Source of the DNA: Pelobacter seleniigenes DSM 18267
GTDB taxonomy: Bacteria > Desulfobacterota > Desulfuromonadia > Desulfuromonadales > Geopsychrobacteraceae
Reading direction: 5' to 3'
DNA length: 64,000 nt
NCBI RefSeq assembly: GCF_000711225.1
Contig: NZ_JOMG01000002.1
Location: forward strand, 1,314,501 to 1,378,500
Every line of letters begins with the position of its first letter. Within the stretch, counting starts at the first letter, position 1. The notes under the pieces were generated by a model. It was not told where the DNA came from. It was given only the letters and a program-made list of their open reading frames with translations, and did no database searches. The position numbers and the translations under genes are program-made. Below are positions 17,731 through 25,941 of the stretch, piece after piece.

Positions 17731-18081
17731 TTACTTGGATGCGTTCTTTTCCTCCTCCGGAAAGGAGGTTGAGGCATCAACCGTGGCACTGATCCCATTG
17801 GCCGAAGGAGTTGGCATGGTGCTATTCTGCTCAGCCTTTTTTGGCAGATCCATTGCTTCCTGCTGCTTGCGCTTTTCCTTACGGTTTTTGCGCACCCGGC
17901 CGACATAGGAGAAGAGAACTCCCAGGACGATCCCGATGACCAGGCTGGCGTAAACCAGCAGGGCCAGGGGGACGGCGAATTCCCACTGCAGAAAAGTGAC
18001 GGTAATCGGAGCGCTGTTCTGGACCGCGAATATCAACACCGGAACCAGCAGAACAAGACCGGCAATAAGTTTTCCTTTCAT
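17731..18081 (-). CDS. LapA-domain (DUF1049) inner-membrane protein
   Basis: A 116-residue protein with two membrane helices (about 4-22 and 40-60), the classic LapA/YciS layout with the QNSAPITVTFLQWEF segment between them, followed by a basic then acidic cytoplasmic tail. In E. coli LapA helps control lipopolysaccharide synthesis through FtsH/LpxC; whether this distant relative does so is not known. It stands alone upstream of a DegP operon on the same strand. Confidence 0.8.
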   Translation of the reverse strand: MKGKLIAGLVLLVPVLIFAVQNSAPITVTFLQWEFAVPLALLVYASLVIGIVLGVLFSYVGRVRKNRKEKRKQQEAMDLPKKAEQNSTMPTPSANGISATVDASTSFPEEEKNASK

Positions 18082-18174
18082 TGTTTCTCCCTACCAAAAG
18101 CTTAAAAATGTTAGATCGATATGAAACAACCGCCTGAAGTTGCAATAAACCATACACCCCTGACGGATAAATGT

Positions 18175-18204
18175 AAAAAAAAAGGGGAACCCTGCTGATT
18201 CCCC
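18175..18204 (-). terminator. Rho-independent terminator of the response regulator-degP operon
   Basis: On the minus strand GGGGAA and TTCCCC form a stem followed by nine T residues. Two more hairpins lie between it and the degP stop (around 18211-18231 and 18250-18273, the latter with a CCCGGCG/CGCCGGG stem). Confidence 0.8.
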
Positions 18205-18287
18205 TAATATGAACGTAGGAGGTAACGTTCAAAATCTATGTTAAGGGCGCCCGGCGCTGAGCATTACGCCGGGCTGCCTCGGTTGGT

Positions 18288-19751
18288 TTAATCGGCCAGC
18301 TTAAGAGCGAGATAGCGGCTGGCATCTCCCTGCCGCACCAGCAGCAGGACGGTTTTCTTGTTGCTGTCCTTGATCAGTTGTTTGACCTGGGCCGGAGTTT
18401 TGACCTGGGTCCGATTGACTTCTTCAATCAGGTCGCCACGCTTGATCCCGGCCTGGGCGGCAATGGAACCCGACTCGACTGCGGTGACAACCACTCCACT
18501 GGCATTCTGATAACCAAGTTGATCAGCCAGTTCCGGCGTTAAACCCTGCAGCGTCATTCCCAGCTTGGGTAATGCATCGGCACTGACGGCATGCCCCTGC
18601 TGATCGGTTTCCAGTGTGCCAATTTCAGCAACGATGGTTTCTTTTTTACCATCCCGCAGAACCAGCAGGTTGACCTTGGTGCCGGGGCTGGTGAAGGCGA
18701 TTTTATTACGGAAGTTGGAGACTTTGTCGACCTTGTCCCCGTTCAGCGCAAGAATCACATCACCTTGTTTCAGGCCGGCTTTCGCTGCCGGAGAATCAGC
18801 CATGACCTGGGAAACCAGAATCCCCTCGCGCTGGTCGATACCGAAAGAATCAGCCAGCTCTTTGGTCAGGTCCTGAATGTAGACCCCCAGGCGGCCGCGC
18901 TGGACCGTACCGTGTTCGATCAACTGATCACGAACGTTTTTGACCATATTGATCGGAATAGCAAAACCGATTCCCATGTAGCCGCCGCTCCGGGTAAAAA
19001 TCGCGGAGTTCATTCCGACCACTTCGCCATCCAGATTAACCAGCGGGCCACCGGAGTTCCCCGGGTTGATGGCTGCGTCGGTCTGGATGAAGTTTTCATA
19101 GTCGCTCAGGCCGATGCCGCTACGCCCTTTGGCACTGACGATCCCTGCAGTCAGGGTGTGAGACAGTCCGAAGGGGTTGCCGAAGGCCAGCACCCAGTCA
19201 CCGACTTCCAACTTGTCGGAATCGCCAAGCTTCAGGAAGGGCAGCTTTTCCTTGGCGGTGATTTTAATCAGCGCGATATCCGTAGCCGGATCGGTGCCAA
19301 TGATCTTGGCATCGAAATCGCGGCCGTCAAGCAGCTGCACCGTAACCTTATCGGCATTAGCGACCACATGGTTATTGGTCATAATGTAACCGTCGGCAGA
19401 GATCAGAAAACCGGAACCCTGGGCGGTTGCATGACGCTTCGGTAACTGCTGCTGCGGTGCTTGTTGCTGTTGCTGCGGAACCTGGCCGAAAAAGCGCCGG
19501 AAGAATTCATCCCCGAAGGGGGTGCCTTCAAACGGGTTGTTCGCCGCTTGCTGTACTTCTGTTTCCACCTGAATAAAAACCACGGCCGGAGAAACCTGCT
19601 TGGCAACACTGCGGAAGGCCTTGCCGGTCTCTTTCAGATTCTGGATTCCAGTGTCCTGGGCGGAAGCCGGCACGATAAACGACCCGACATTCAAAGCGAC
19701 CGTCAACAGGCACACCGTGAGGACATAAAACAGACGCTTGTTCACTCTCAT
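18288..19751 (-). CDS. degP: Periplasmic serine protease/chaperone, DegP/HtrA family
   Basis: 487-residue Do-family protease. After a signal peptide ending near VPASA come the trypsin-like domain with the triad His (TNNHVV), Asp (PATDIALI) and Ser (NPGNSGGPL), a Q-rich loop (about 90-110), and two PDZ domains that bind unfolded substrates. It degrades or refolds damaged envelope proteins. The start at 19751 has an AAGGAG ribosome site and overlaps the stop of the upstream receiver-only response regulator as ATGA; an in-frame ATG 45 bases upstream lies inside that gene. The coupling suggests common envelope-stress control. Confidence 0.93.
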   Translation of the reverse strand: MRVNKRLFYVLTVCLLTVALNVGSFIVPASAQDTGIQNLKETGKAFRSVAKQVSPAVVFIQVETEVQQAANNPFEGTPFGDEFFRRFFGQVPQQQQQAPQQQLPKRHATAQGSGFLISADGYIMTNNHVVANADKVTVQLLDGRDFDAKIIGTDPATDIALIKITAKEKLPFLKLGDSDKLEVGDWVLAFGNPFGLSHTLTAGIVSAKGRSGIGLSDYENFIQTDAAINPGNSGGPLVNLDGEVVGMNSAIFTRSGGYMGIGFAIPINMVKNVRDQLIEHGTVQRGRLGVYIQDLTKELADSFGIDQREGILVSQVMADSPAAKAGLKQGDVILALNGDKVDKVSNFRNKIAFTSPGTKVNLLVLRDGKKETIVAEIGTLETDQQGHAVSADALPKLGMTLQGLTPELADQLGYQNASGVVVTAVESGSIAAQAGIKRGDLIEEVNRTQVKTPAQVKQLIKDSNKKTVLLLVRQGDASRYLALKLAD

Positions 19752-20170
19752 TTTTGACTCCTTAAAGACAGATTTTTCTTTTCTTTCCGGAGACAAACGG
19801 TATGGGCCAAAGCAATGATTCTGTCCAGGTCAAAAGGCTTGTCAATGGTCGCCGTAGCACCCAGCTTTCTGGCACATTCGTAGGTTAGATCGTCCCCAAA
19901 AGCAGTCATGCAGATGAACGGCGGACGAACAGGATTGTCTAACTGACTTTCCAATACTTCCAGCCCGGTGAAGGCGGGCATACGTACATCACTGATCACC
20001 AGGTCGTATTCTTCAGCCCATTCAAGCTGTTCCAACAGCTGCAAACCGTTGCCACAGACCGTCACCCGATAACCGGCACGCACCAGCACAAACCTGAGCA
20101 GTTCCCGTAATTCAGGGTCATCTTCTGCCAGCAGGATGTGGGGTCGATCATCAAGGTGGATTGCTTCCAT
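19748..20170 (-). CDS. Receiver-only response regulator
   Basis: A 140-residue single receiver domain without an output domain. The acidic pocket (LLAEDDPEL), phosphoacceptor (VISDVRMP), switch Thr (CMTAFGDD) and Lys (TIDKPFD) are all present, so it should be phosphorylatable. It starts at ATG 20170 with a GGAG site and overlaps degP by four bases. No kinase is adjacent on the same operon, but an NtrC-type pair lies 350 bases upstream on the same strand. It may act through protein contacts; target unknown. Confidence 0.85.
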   Translation of the reverse strand: MEAIHLDDRPHILLAEDDPELRELLRFVLVRAGYRVTVCGNGLQLLEQLEWAEEYDLVISDVRMPAFTGLEVLESQLDNPVRPPFICMTAFGDDLTYECARKLGATATIDKPFDLDRIIALAHTVCLRKEKKNLSLRSQK

Positions 20171-20270
20171 CTGTCATCTCCGGAATAAAATTCCTGTGTT
20201 GTTTCTGACGTTCTTATTCTTAGCAATCTACATGCCAAAATTTAACGCCTGAAAATCGGCCTCTGGAGGT

Positions 20271-20342
20271 CAGAAGAGCGGGGCATAAATCCACGGCGGG
20301 GCATTTTGCCCCAGGCTGGCCCTCTTCTGGAGTGTGCCGTGG
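20271..20342. other. Intergenic segment with interleaved inverted repeats
   Basis: The 353-base gap 20171-20523 holds three complementary pairs: CAGAAGAG (20271-20278) with CTCTTCTG (20322-20329), CCACGGC (20291-20297) with GCCGTGG (20336-20342), and the hairpin GGGGCA-ttt-TGCCCC (20298-20312). The first two pairs interleave, as in a pseudoknot. It could end the NtrC-type operon or lead the next one; no RNA family was recognised. Confidence 0.35.
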
Positions 20343-20523
20343 CACCTGAAAAAATCAGCCGCGGGGAACTCCGGCCCTTGAACCCATGGCCGGGCAAACA
20401 AAGGGCAGTGTTGGTTTTTGGGCTTATGGGACTGGCAAGGGGAAAAAGCTGCAGGATATGACTTCAACAAACAATAATATAAGGCGGAAGGCGATGGCTT
20501 ATGGCCCTGACCTCGGGGAACGC

Positions 20524-21891
20524 TCAGTCTTCCTTCAGTTTGCGATAGAGGGTTTTACGATCCACCCCCAGTAGCCGGGCAGCCAGCGTGCGATTACCGT
20601 CGAGCTGTTCCAGGACCTGATGAATATAGCGCCGTTCCATCTCTTCCAAAGGCAGGATATTTCCGGCTTCGACCAGACTAGGAGGCAACGGAGTGCTTCC
20701 GCCCGGATGACGGATCTGCTCGGGCAGATCTTCCACCGTGATCCGGTCATGCAGGGTCAAAGCCAGGGCGCGTTCAACAACATTTCGTAATTCGCGGATA
20801 TTGCCGGGCCAATCATAGGCGAGCAGGCAGGCGGCGGCAGGTTGCGCCAACCCGGTAACGGATTTATTAAAGCGCTTGCCGAGATCCTGAATAAAGCTGT
20901 GCGCCAGCAGCAGGATATCGTTGCCGCGCTCACGCAGGGGGGGTAATTCGAGCTGAATGACATTGAGCCGGTAAAACAGATCGTTGCGGAAACTGCCCCG
21001 GGCCACGGCTTCGCTCAGGTCGCGATGGCTGGCCGCCAGCACGCGGACATCACAATCGATCTCGTTGCTGCCGCCCAGCGGCCGAACTTTATGATCTTCC
21101 AGCACCCGCAATAATTTGGGTTGGAGCGCCAGCGGCATCTCACCGATTTCATCCAACAGCAGGGTGCCGCCGGAGGCTTCCACGAACAGCCCCTTACGAC
21201 CTTCCCGGGCATCGGTGAAAGCGCCGCGGACATGACCGAACAATTCGCTTTCGAGAAGGTTTTCCGGCAACGCGGCACAGTTGATCGCGACAAAGGGTCC
21301 GTCACTGCGGCGGCTCTGCCGATGTAACGCTCTCGCAACCAGTTCCTTGCCGGTGCCGCTTTCCCCGCTGATCAAGACCGAGGTATCAAGATCGGCAATA
21401 CGGATAATCTGTTGCTTGATGGTATTCAGGGCCGGACTTTCCCCCAGCAGTTCGTCATCCGCCTGCTGCCGGCGCACCTGATCCTTGAGCAGCCGGACCC
21501 GTTCCTGCAGATAGCGATGTTGCAGGGCGCGCCCCAACGAAATGCTGAGCAGATCAAGATCGACCGGCTTGGTGACAAAATCGTAGGCTCCGGCGCGTAA
21601 CGCAGCGGTGGCTGTCTCCAGACTGCCAAAAGCGGTCATGATGACTACCGGCAGATCGGGACGATTACTGTGCAGTTCGGCACAGAAGTCGATCCCGTTG
21701 ACCCCTGGCATATTCAGGTCGGTCAGCACCACATCGATCTCCTGTTCGTGGACAAGAGCACGCGCCACGCCGACCTCCAACGCGGTCCAGACCTGATGAC
21801 CACGCCGGCTGAGATCTTCTTCAAGCAGCTCGCAGAGTGCGCGGTCATCGTCTATGACAAGGATTTTTCCAGCCGGGCTATGATCTGTCAT
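20524..21891 (-). CDS. Sigma-54-dependent NtrC-family response regulator
   Basis: 455-residue transcription activator: receiver domain with Asp58 (VLTDLNMPG), AAA+ domain with Walker A GESGTGKE (176-183) and the sigma-54 contact loop GAFTDA (223-228, a natural variant of GAFTGA), and a C-terminal Fis-type helix-turn-helix (NRTLAARLLGVDRKTLYRKL). Its start overlaps the stop of the histidine kinase gene, so the two form a coupled two-component system. The signal and regulon are not evident. ATPase-driven open complex formation at sigma-54 promoters is the family mechanism. Confidence 0.92.
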   Translation of the reverse strand: MTDHSPAGKILVIDDDRALCELLEEDLSRRGHQVWTALEVGVARALVHEQEIDVVLTDLNMPGVNGIDFCAELHSNRPDLPVVIMTAFGSLETATAALRAGAYDFVTKPVDLDLLSISLGRALQHRYLQERVRLLKDQVRRQQADDELLGESPALNTIKQQIIRIADLDTSVLISGESGTGKELVARALHRQSRRSDGPFVAINCAALPENLLESELFGHVRGAFTDAREGRKGLFVEASGGTLLLDEIGEMPLALQPKLLRVLEDHKVRPLGGSNEIDCDVRVLAASHRDLSEAVARGSFRNDLFYRLNVIQLELPPLRERGNDILLLAHSFIQDLGKRFNKSVTGLAQPAAACLLAYDWPGNIRELRNVVERALALTLHDRITVEDLPEQIRHPGGSTPLPPSLVEAGNILPLEEMERRYIHQVLEQLDGNRTLAARLLGVDRKTLYRKLKED

Positions 21892-23366
21892 ACCGCATCC
21901 GCTGCTGATAATCGGGGCAGATAAACCTTGAAGCAGCTGCCGCTTCCTGGCGTGCTGTCAACATCGATCCAGCCGCCGTGTTCTTCGACGATCCCGTAGG
22001 CAATGGAGAGGCCCAAACCGGTCCCCTGACCGATATCCTTGGTGGTAAAAAATGGATCGAAAATCTTCCGCAAGGTCTCCTCGTCGATACCGACCCCGTC
22101 GTCTCTGACCTCCAGACATGCCCAGTCCTGCCCCTTGGCACGCTGGTTTTCCGGGGGCTCAACGCCGAGGGCGACGAAACAGCTCAACAGGATATCGCCG
22201 CCATCGGGCATGGCCTGGATACCATTCAGCGCCAGATTGAGCAGCACCTGCTGCAATTGACCTGGATCGGCATGGACCTGGACCGGCTGGTCGGCTTCCA
22301 CCACCCGCAGGGCAACTTTCTTCTTATGCGCAGTTGGCTCAAGCAAGGGTTTGATTGTCCCCAGCAGATTGTTAAGTTCGACGGTCTGTTTGCGCGATTC
22401 TCCGCGCCGGGCAAAACTGAGTAATTGGCGCATGATCACGGTCATGCGCTCCGCCTGTTCGCCAATGATCCGGGCCGAGCGGTCAATATCCTCGGCCTCC
22501 ATACCCGAACTGCGGATCAGCTGGGCACGACCGGCGATAACATTGAGGGGTGTCCCCAGTTCATGAGCCATTCCCGCCGACAATTGACCGAGGGTCGCCA
22601 GTCGCTCCGTATGACGCAACTTTTCCAGGGCCTCGATCTTTTCCGCATTGGCCAACTGTTCTGCTTCGCGGGCCTCAGCCAGTTGTCCGCGCATCTTTTC
22701 GATGGTGCTGGACAGCTCAGAGAGTTCATCCCTCCCGGAGAGATTGACACTGGTGGTAAAATCGCCGGTGCCGATCCGTTCCGCCTGGGCCCGCAGCTTA
22801 CGCATCGGCCGATCGATCCAGATACTCCCCAGCACCCCCATGAACAACAGTCCGGAAGCAATCGAAGCCCCAATGACCAACGCCGATCGACGCAAGCTCT
22901 CCTGCACATAGTCATGCATTTCGTCCATGGATTCGGACAGCTCGATAGCGCCGATGCGGCCTTCCTTGGTCACCACCGGCAGGTAAGTCAGCAGAAAGTC
23001 CCGCCCGTCCGGGGAGCCCGCGAGCAGCGCAACGGTCTTTTCGTCCAGTAGATCATCCAGCTGATCCGTCGGCACGCGCGGCTGATATTGCGGCGGCGGA
23101 TTCCCTTGAATCCAGACCCAGCGCACCAACACCTGGGAATAAGCCTGGTTGGCCCGCTGCAAAAAATCGATCGCAGCCTCTTCCCCCTTCTGTTGCCAGA
23201 GTTCGGTCACATAGACCCGCAGCCCTTCGCCGATATGGCGCGCTTCGCGGCTGAGATTTTTTTTCAGCTGTTCACGCTCGCGCTGGATCGAGAAGTAACT
23301 GTAGGTGGAAAAAATCAGGGCCACGCCGAGCAGAACCGCGAATGTAATTTTGATGGTCAGGCGCAT
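21888..23366 (-). CDS. Membrane sensor histidine kinase (NtrB-like class)
   Basis: 492-residue kinase: membrane helix at 8-25, a periplasmic sensor region (about 27-160) with no recognised fold, a second helix near 163-184, a HAMP linker (about 185-240), the dimerisation box MAHELGTPLN with His268, and an ATPase domain with N box (LLNLALNGIQAM) and G boxes (DDGVGIDEETLRKIFDPFF). It is paired with the downstream NtrC-type regulator by a four-base overlap. The ATG shares a base with the stop of a short interrupted frame that runs back into tatC. Confidence 0.92.
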   Translation of the reverse strand: MRLTIKITFAVLLGVALIFSTYSYFSIQREREQLKKNLSREARHIGEGLRVYVTELWQQKGEEAAIDFLQRANQAYSQVLVRWVWIQGNPPPQYQPRVPTDQLDDLLDEKTVALLAGSPDGRDFLLTYLPVVTKEGRIGAIELSESMDEMHDYVQESLRRSALVIGASIASGLLFMGVLGSIWIDRPMRKLRAQAERIGTGDFTTSVNLSGRDELSELSSTIEKMRGQLAEAREAEQLANAEKIEALEKLRHTERLATLGQLSAGMAHELGTPLNVIAGRAQLIRSSGMEAEDIDRSARIIGEQAERMTVIMRQLLSFARRGESRKQTVELNNLLGTIKPLLEPTAHKKKVALRVVEADQPVQVHADPGQLQQVLLNLALNGIQAMPDGGDILLSCFVALGVEPPENQRAKGQDWACLEVRDDGVGIDEETLRKIFDPFFTTKDIGQGTGLGLSIAYGIVEEHGGWIDVDSTPGSGSCFKVYLPRLSAADAV

Positions 23367-23617
23367 TAATTTTTCGTCATCGCTGAAGAATCAATCAACG
23401 TCCCATCTTGGCTGGCGAGCGCCGGCTTGTCAAGCAGCGCATAGCGCCCGATTGGCAATAGCCGCGGCCGTCGCACCAGCAGTGATTCTCCGTAGCGATG
23501 TTCCCGGGCGGGAAAAGAGAAAACGTTGCAGGACCGCCCCACCACTGTTCACCGGTACCGGGCAGTCAGTTCGGGTCGGGCCTGCAACCGCTCAGGCAGG
23601 GTCGTTCTCTGCAACAT
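23366..23617 (-). pseudogene. UGA-interrupted short open frame between tatC and the kinase
   Basis: From an ATG at 23617 (inside the tatC end) a frame runs to TAA at 23366-23368, the stop sharing its last A with the kinase ATG. A single TGA (23549-23551) interrupts it after 22 codons; 60 codons follow with GC-rich third positions and plausible protein sequence (YGESLLVRRPRLLPIGRYAL). It may be a small gene killed by a nonsense mutation, a UGA-recoded gene, or coincidence. A weak loop containing GGTC follows the TGA, and the ribosome site is poor. Confidence 0.3.
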
Positions 23618-24365
23618 CCTCATCTTCATCATCTTCGGCGACGACCTTCTTTTTCCCGAACAGGCGGGCGACAATAATGCCGATTTCGTAAAGGACGATG
23701 AACGGAAGGGCAATAGAGGCTTGAGAAAAAACGTCTGGCGGGGTCAGTACCGCGCCGACAATAAATGCCACTAACAAGGCATACTTACGATTCTTGGCCA
23801 ACCACTTATGATCGACGATCCCCATCCGGGCCAGGAAAAAAATCACAATCGGCAGTTCAAAGACCAATCCGAAAGCAATGAGCAGGCGCGTCGCCAGGGT
23901 CAGGTAAGCGCCCATGGACAACATCGCCTGAATCCCGCCGACACTGGTTCCATAAGTGACCAGGAAAGTGAAAATCATCGGGAAAACCAAAGTGAACCCG
24001 AAATAGGTCCCACAGCCGAAACAAAGCGAGCTGAACAGCACAAAGGGAATCACAAAACGCTTTTCATGGGCATACAGCCCCGGAGCGACAAAACTCCAGA
24101 CTTGCCAGATGATAACGGGAAACGCAACCACCAGGCCGGCCAAGGCGGAGACCTTCAAAATCGTAAAGAAAGGCTCGGTGGCATTGATAAAAACCAGGGA
24201 ACTGCCCTCCGGCAAAGCTCGCCGAACCGGTGCAGCAATCAGTTCAAAAAGCCTTTCCCCATAACTGTAGCAAGCCAGAAAAGCGACCAGCCAGGCCACG
24301 GCGGAGATCACCAGGCGTTTTCGTAATTCAACCAAATGGTCGGTCAGGGCCATTCCCTCAGACAT
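23592..24365 (-). CDS. tatC: Twin-arginine translocase subunit TatC
   Basis: 257-residue polytopic protein with six membrane helices, core receptor for twin-arginine signal peptides at the inner membrane. Landmarks include the N-terminal [10 protein letters not shown] segment, and the [14 protein letters not shown] loop. The start ATG at 24365 lies inside the end of the TatB-type gene, overlapping it by eight bases; an upstream in-frame ATG would overlap it by 80. The C-terminus is acidic. Tat-exported redox enzymes are common in this group of bacteria. Confidence 0.93.
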   Translation of the reverse strand: MSEGMALTDHLVELRKRLVISAVAWLVAFLACYSYGERLFELIAAPVRRALPEGSSLVFINATEPFFTILKVSALAGLVVAFPVIIWQVWSFVAPGLYAHEKRFVIPFVLFSSLCFGCGTYFGFTLVFPMIFTFLVTYGTSVGGIQAMLSMGAYLTLATRLLIAFGLVFELPIVIFFLARMGIVDHKWLAKNRKYALLVAFIVGAVLTPPDVFSQASIALPFIVLYEIGIIVARLFGKKKVVAEDDEDEDVAENDPA

Positions 24366-24723
24366 GCGGCTTGTGCTCCTCGTCTGCCTCAACAGTCGCT
24401 GCCGGAGCAGCTTGTTCCCGGTCCGTGTCGACCACATCGCCGGTCGGGGCAGCGGGCTCCTGATCGATCACACCCAGCCGAGTTGATTCCGCAGCGGCAA
24501 CATACTCCGTCTGCTCTTCCGGAGAGAGGGTGGTTTTCTGGTGGCGTTTCTCTTCGGCGTTCATTTCCGTTTCAAAGGTTGTTTTCAACTCATTGGTCGC
24601 TCTTTTAAATTCAGCAAAGCCACGCCCGAGTGAGCGCGCCAAATCCGGTAATTTTTTCGGACCGATGACAATCAACGCCAGCGCGGCAATGAGCATCATT
24701 TCCGTCATCCCGATTCCGAACAT
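24358..24723 (-). CDS. tatB: TatB-type twin-arginine translocase subunit
   Basis: 121-residue single-span protein: N-terminal helix with ELALILAL-like sequence ([17 protein letters not shown]), the hinge [15 protein letters not shown], an amphipathic helix to about residue 60, and an acidic, low-complexity tail. The Glu within the helix and the long tail favour TatB over TatA, though many relatives have only one such protein serving both. It is coupled to tatC by overlap. Confidence 0.88.
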   Translation of the reverse strand: MFGIGMTEMMLIAALALIVIGPKKLPDLARSLGRGFAEFKRATNELKTTFETEMNAEEKRHQKTTLSPEEQTEYVAAAESTRLGVIDQEPAAPTGDVVDTDREQAAPAATVEADEEHKPHV

Positions 24724-24957
24724 CTGGTTTTTCCTCTCGTTTTATTGCAACTGGGAATTGCTGTGATTGCAGCCCAAGTGCATGCAAAAGCTCATCGAAC
24801 AAGCGCAACCCCACTTCGTTGGGCCGAGAATAGCCCCTAACCAAAGCCCTGTCAAGCGCCCAGAACAGGGGGCAAAAGATTGACATATCAGGGGGTTTGG
24901 TCTACCATCCGGGCTTCATTTCTTCCCTTTATTTGGAGACAAGGTGAGACCCTCGCT

Positions 24958-25875
24958 ATGACCCAAAATGAATTGAAGCAGCAGATCAGACAGCTGGCCG
25001 AAGAACGTGACGCCCTGCTGATTGCGCATAACTATCAACGTGATGAAATACAGGAAATCGCCGACATTACCGGTGACTCCCTGGCCCTCTCAATGGCAGC
25101 AGCTAAAACCGACAAAACGGTTATTGTTTTTTGCGGGGTCCATTTCATGGCCGAAAGCGCTGCCATCCTGGCCCCGGGAAAAACCATTCTTTTGCCGCGC
25201 CCGGACGCCGGTTGTCCGATGGCCGACATGGTCACGGCTGAGGGGCTACACGAACTGAAACAACAGCACCCCGATGCGACCGTCGTCACCTATGTGAATT
25301 CGTCGGCCGCGGTCAAAGCGGAAAGTGATGTCTGCTGTACCAGCTCCAACGCCATCAGCGTTGCCAGGGCTCAGTCGGCCGCCAAGCTGCTGCTGGTTCC
25401 TGATCGTAACCTGGGGCGCTACATCGCTGCCCATGTGCCGGATAAGGAGTGCATTATCTGGGAAGGCTATTGCCCGACCCATGACCGGCTGAAGACCGAG
25501 GAGATCGTGCGGATCAAAGGCGAACACCCGGATGCCCTGTTCATGGCTCACCCGGAATGTCGGCCGGACATTCTGGAGTTGGCCGATCACATCTGCTCCA
25601 CCAGCGGCATGTACGAATTCGCCCGGAACAATCCGGCCAAAAAGTTTATCGTCGGTACCGAAAACGGGATTCTCTGGCGCTTGAAGAAGGAAAATCCGGA
25701 CAAGGAATTCATTCTACCGAGCCGGTCACTGATCTGCCCCAACATGAAGCTGACCTCTCTTGAAGATGTTCTGGAGTGTCTGCAGAAAATGGAACCGCGG
25801 ATTACCGTATCTGAGCCGATCAGGGCCAAAGCGCAGGGCAGTCTGGACCGAATGCTGGCCGCTCCGCGTGATTAA
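24958..25875 (+). CDS. nadA: Quinolinate synthase NadA
   Basis: 305-residue [4Fe-4S] enzyme that condenses iminoaspartate with dihydroxyacetone phosphate to quinolinate in NAD synthesis. Cluster-ligating cysteines are seen in SDVCCTS, HPECRP and LICPNMK; the substrate segments [10 protein letters not shown] and [12 protein letters not shown] are conserved. ATG 24958 was chosen because it gives the usual start; an upstream in-frame ATG extends into the intergenic region. No nadB or nadC is adjacent. A strong terminator follows. Confidence 0.95.
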   Translation: MTQNELKQQIRQLAEERDALLIAHNYQRDEIQEIADITGDSLALSMAAAKTDKTVIVFCGVHFMAESAAILAPGKTILLPRPDAGCPMADMVTAEGLHELKQQHPDATVVTYVNSSAAVKAESDVCCTSSNAISVARAQSAAKLLLVPDRNLGRYIAAHVPDKECIIWEGYCPTHDRLKTEEIVRIKGEHPDALFMAHPECRPDILELADHICSTSGMYEFARNNPAKKFIVGTENGILWRLKKENPDKEFILPSRSLICPNMKLTSLEDVLECLQKMEPRITVSEPIRAKAQGSLDRMLAAPRD

Positions 25876-25904
25876 CTTTGCTTGACGCTGAAGCAACCAA
25901 TTCC

Positions 25905-25937
25905 AAGGGCGTGCCAGGGGCACGCCCTTTAGTTTTT
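25905..25937 (+). terminator. Rho-independent terminator after nadA
   Basis: AAGGGCGTGCC (25905-25915) pairs with GGCACGCCCTT (25919-25929) around a 3-base loop and runs into TTTAGTTTTT. It ends only five bases before the mfd start codon. Confidence 0.85.
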
Positions 25938-25941
25938 AAAC

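Noticed and set aside
21015-23051. Several overlapping frames on both strands across the NtrC-type pair
   Set aside because: All are shadows in GC-rich DNA; the kinase and regulator frames carry all conserved motifs.
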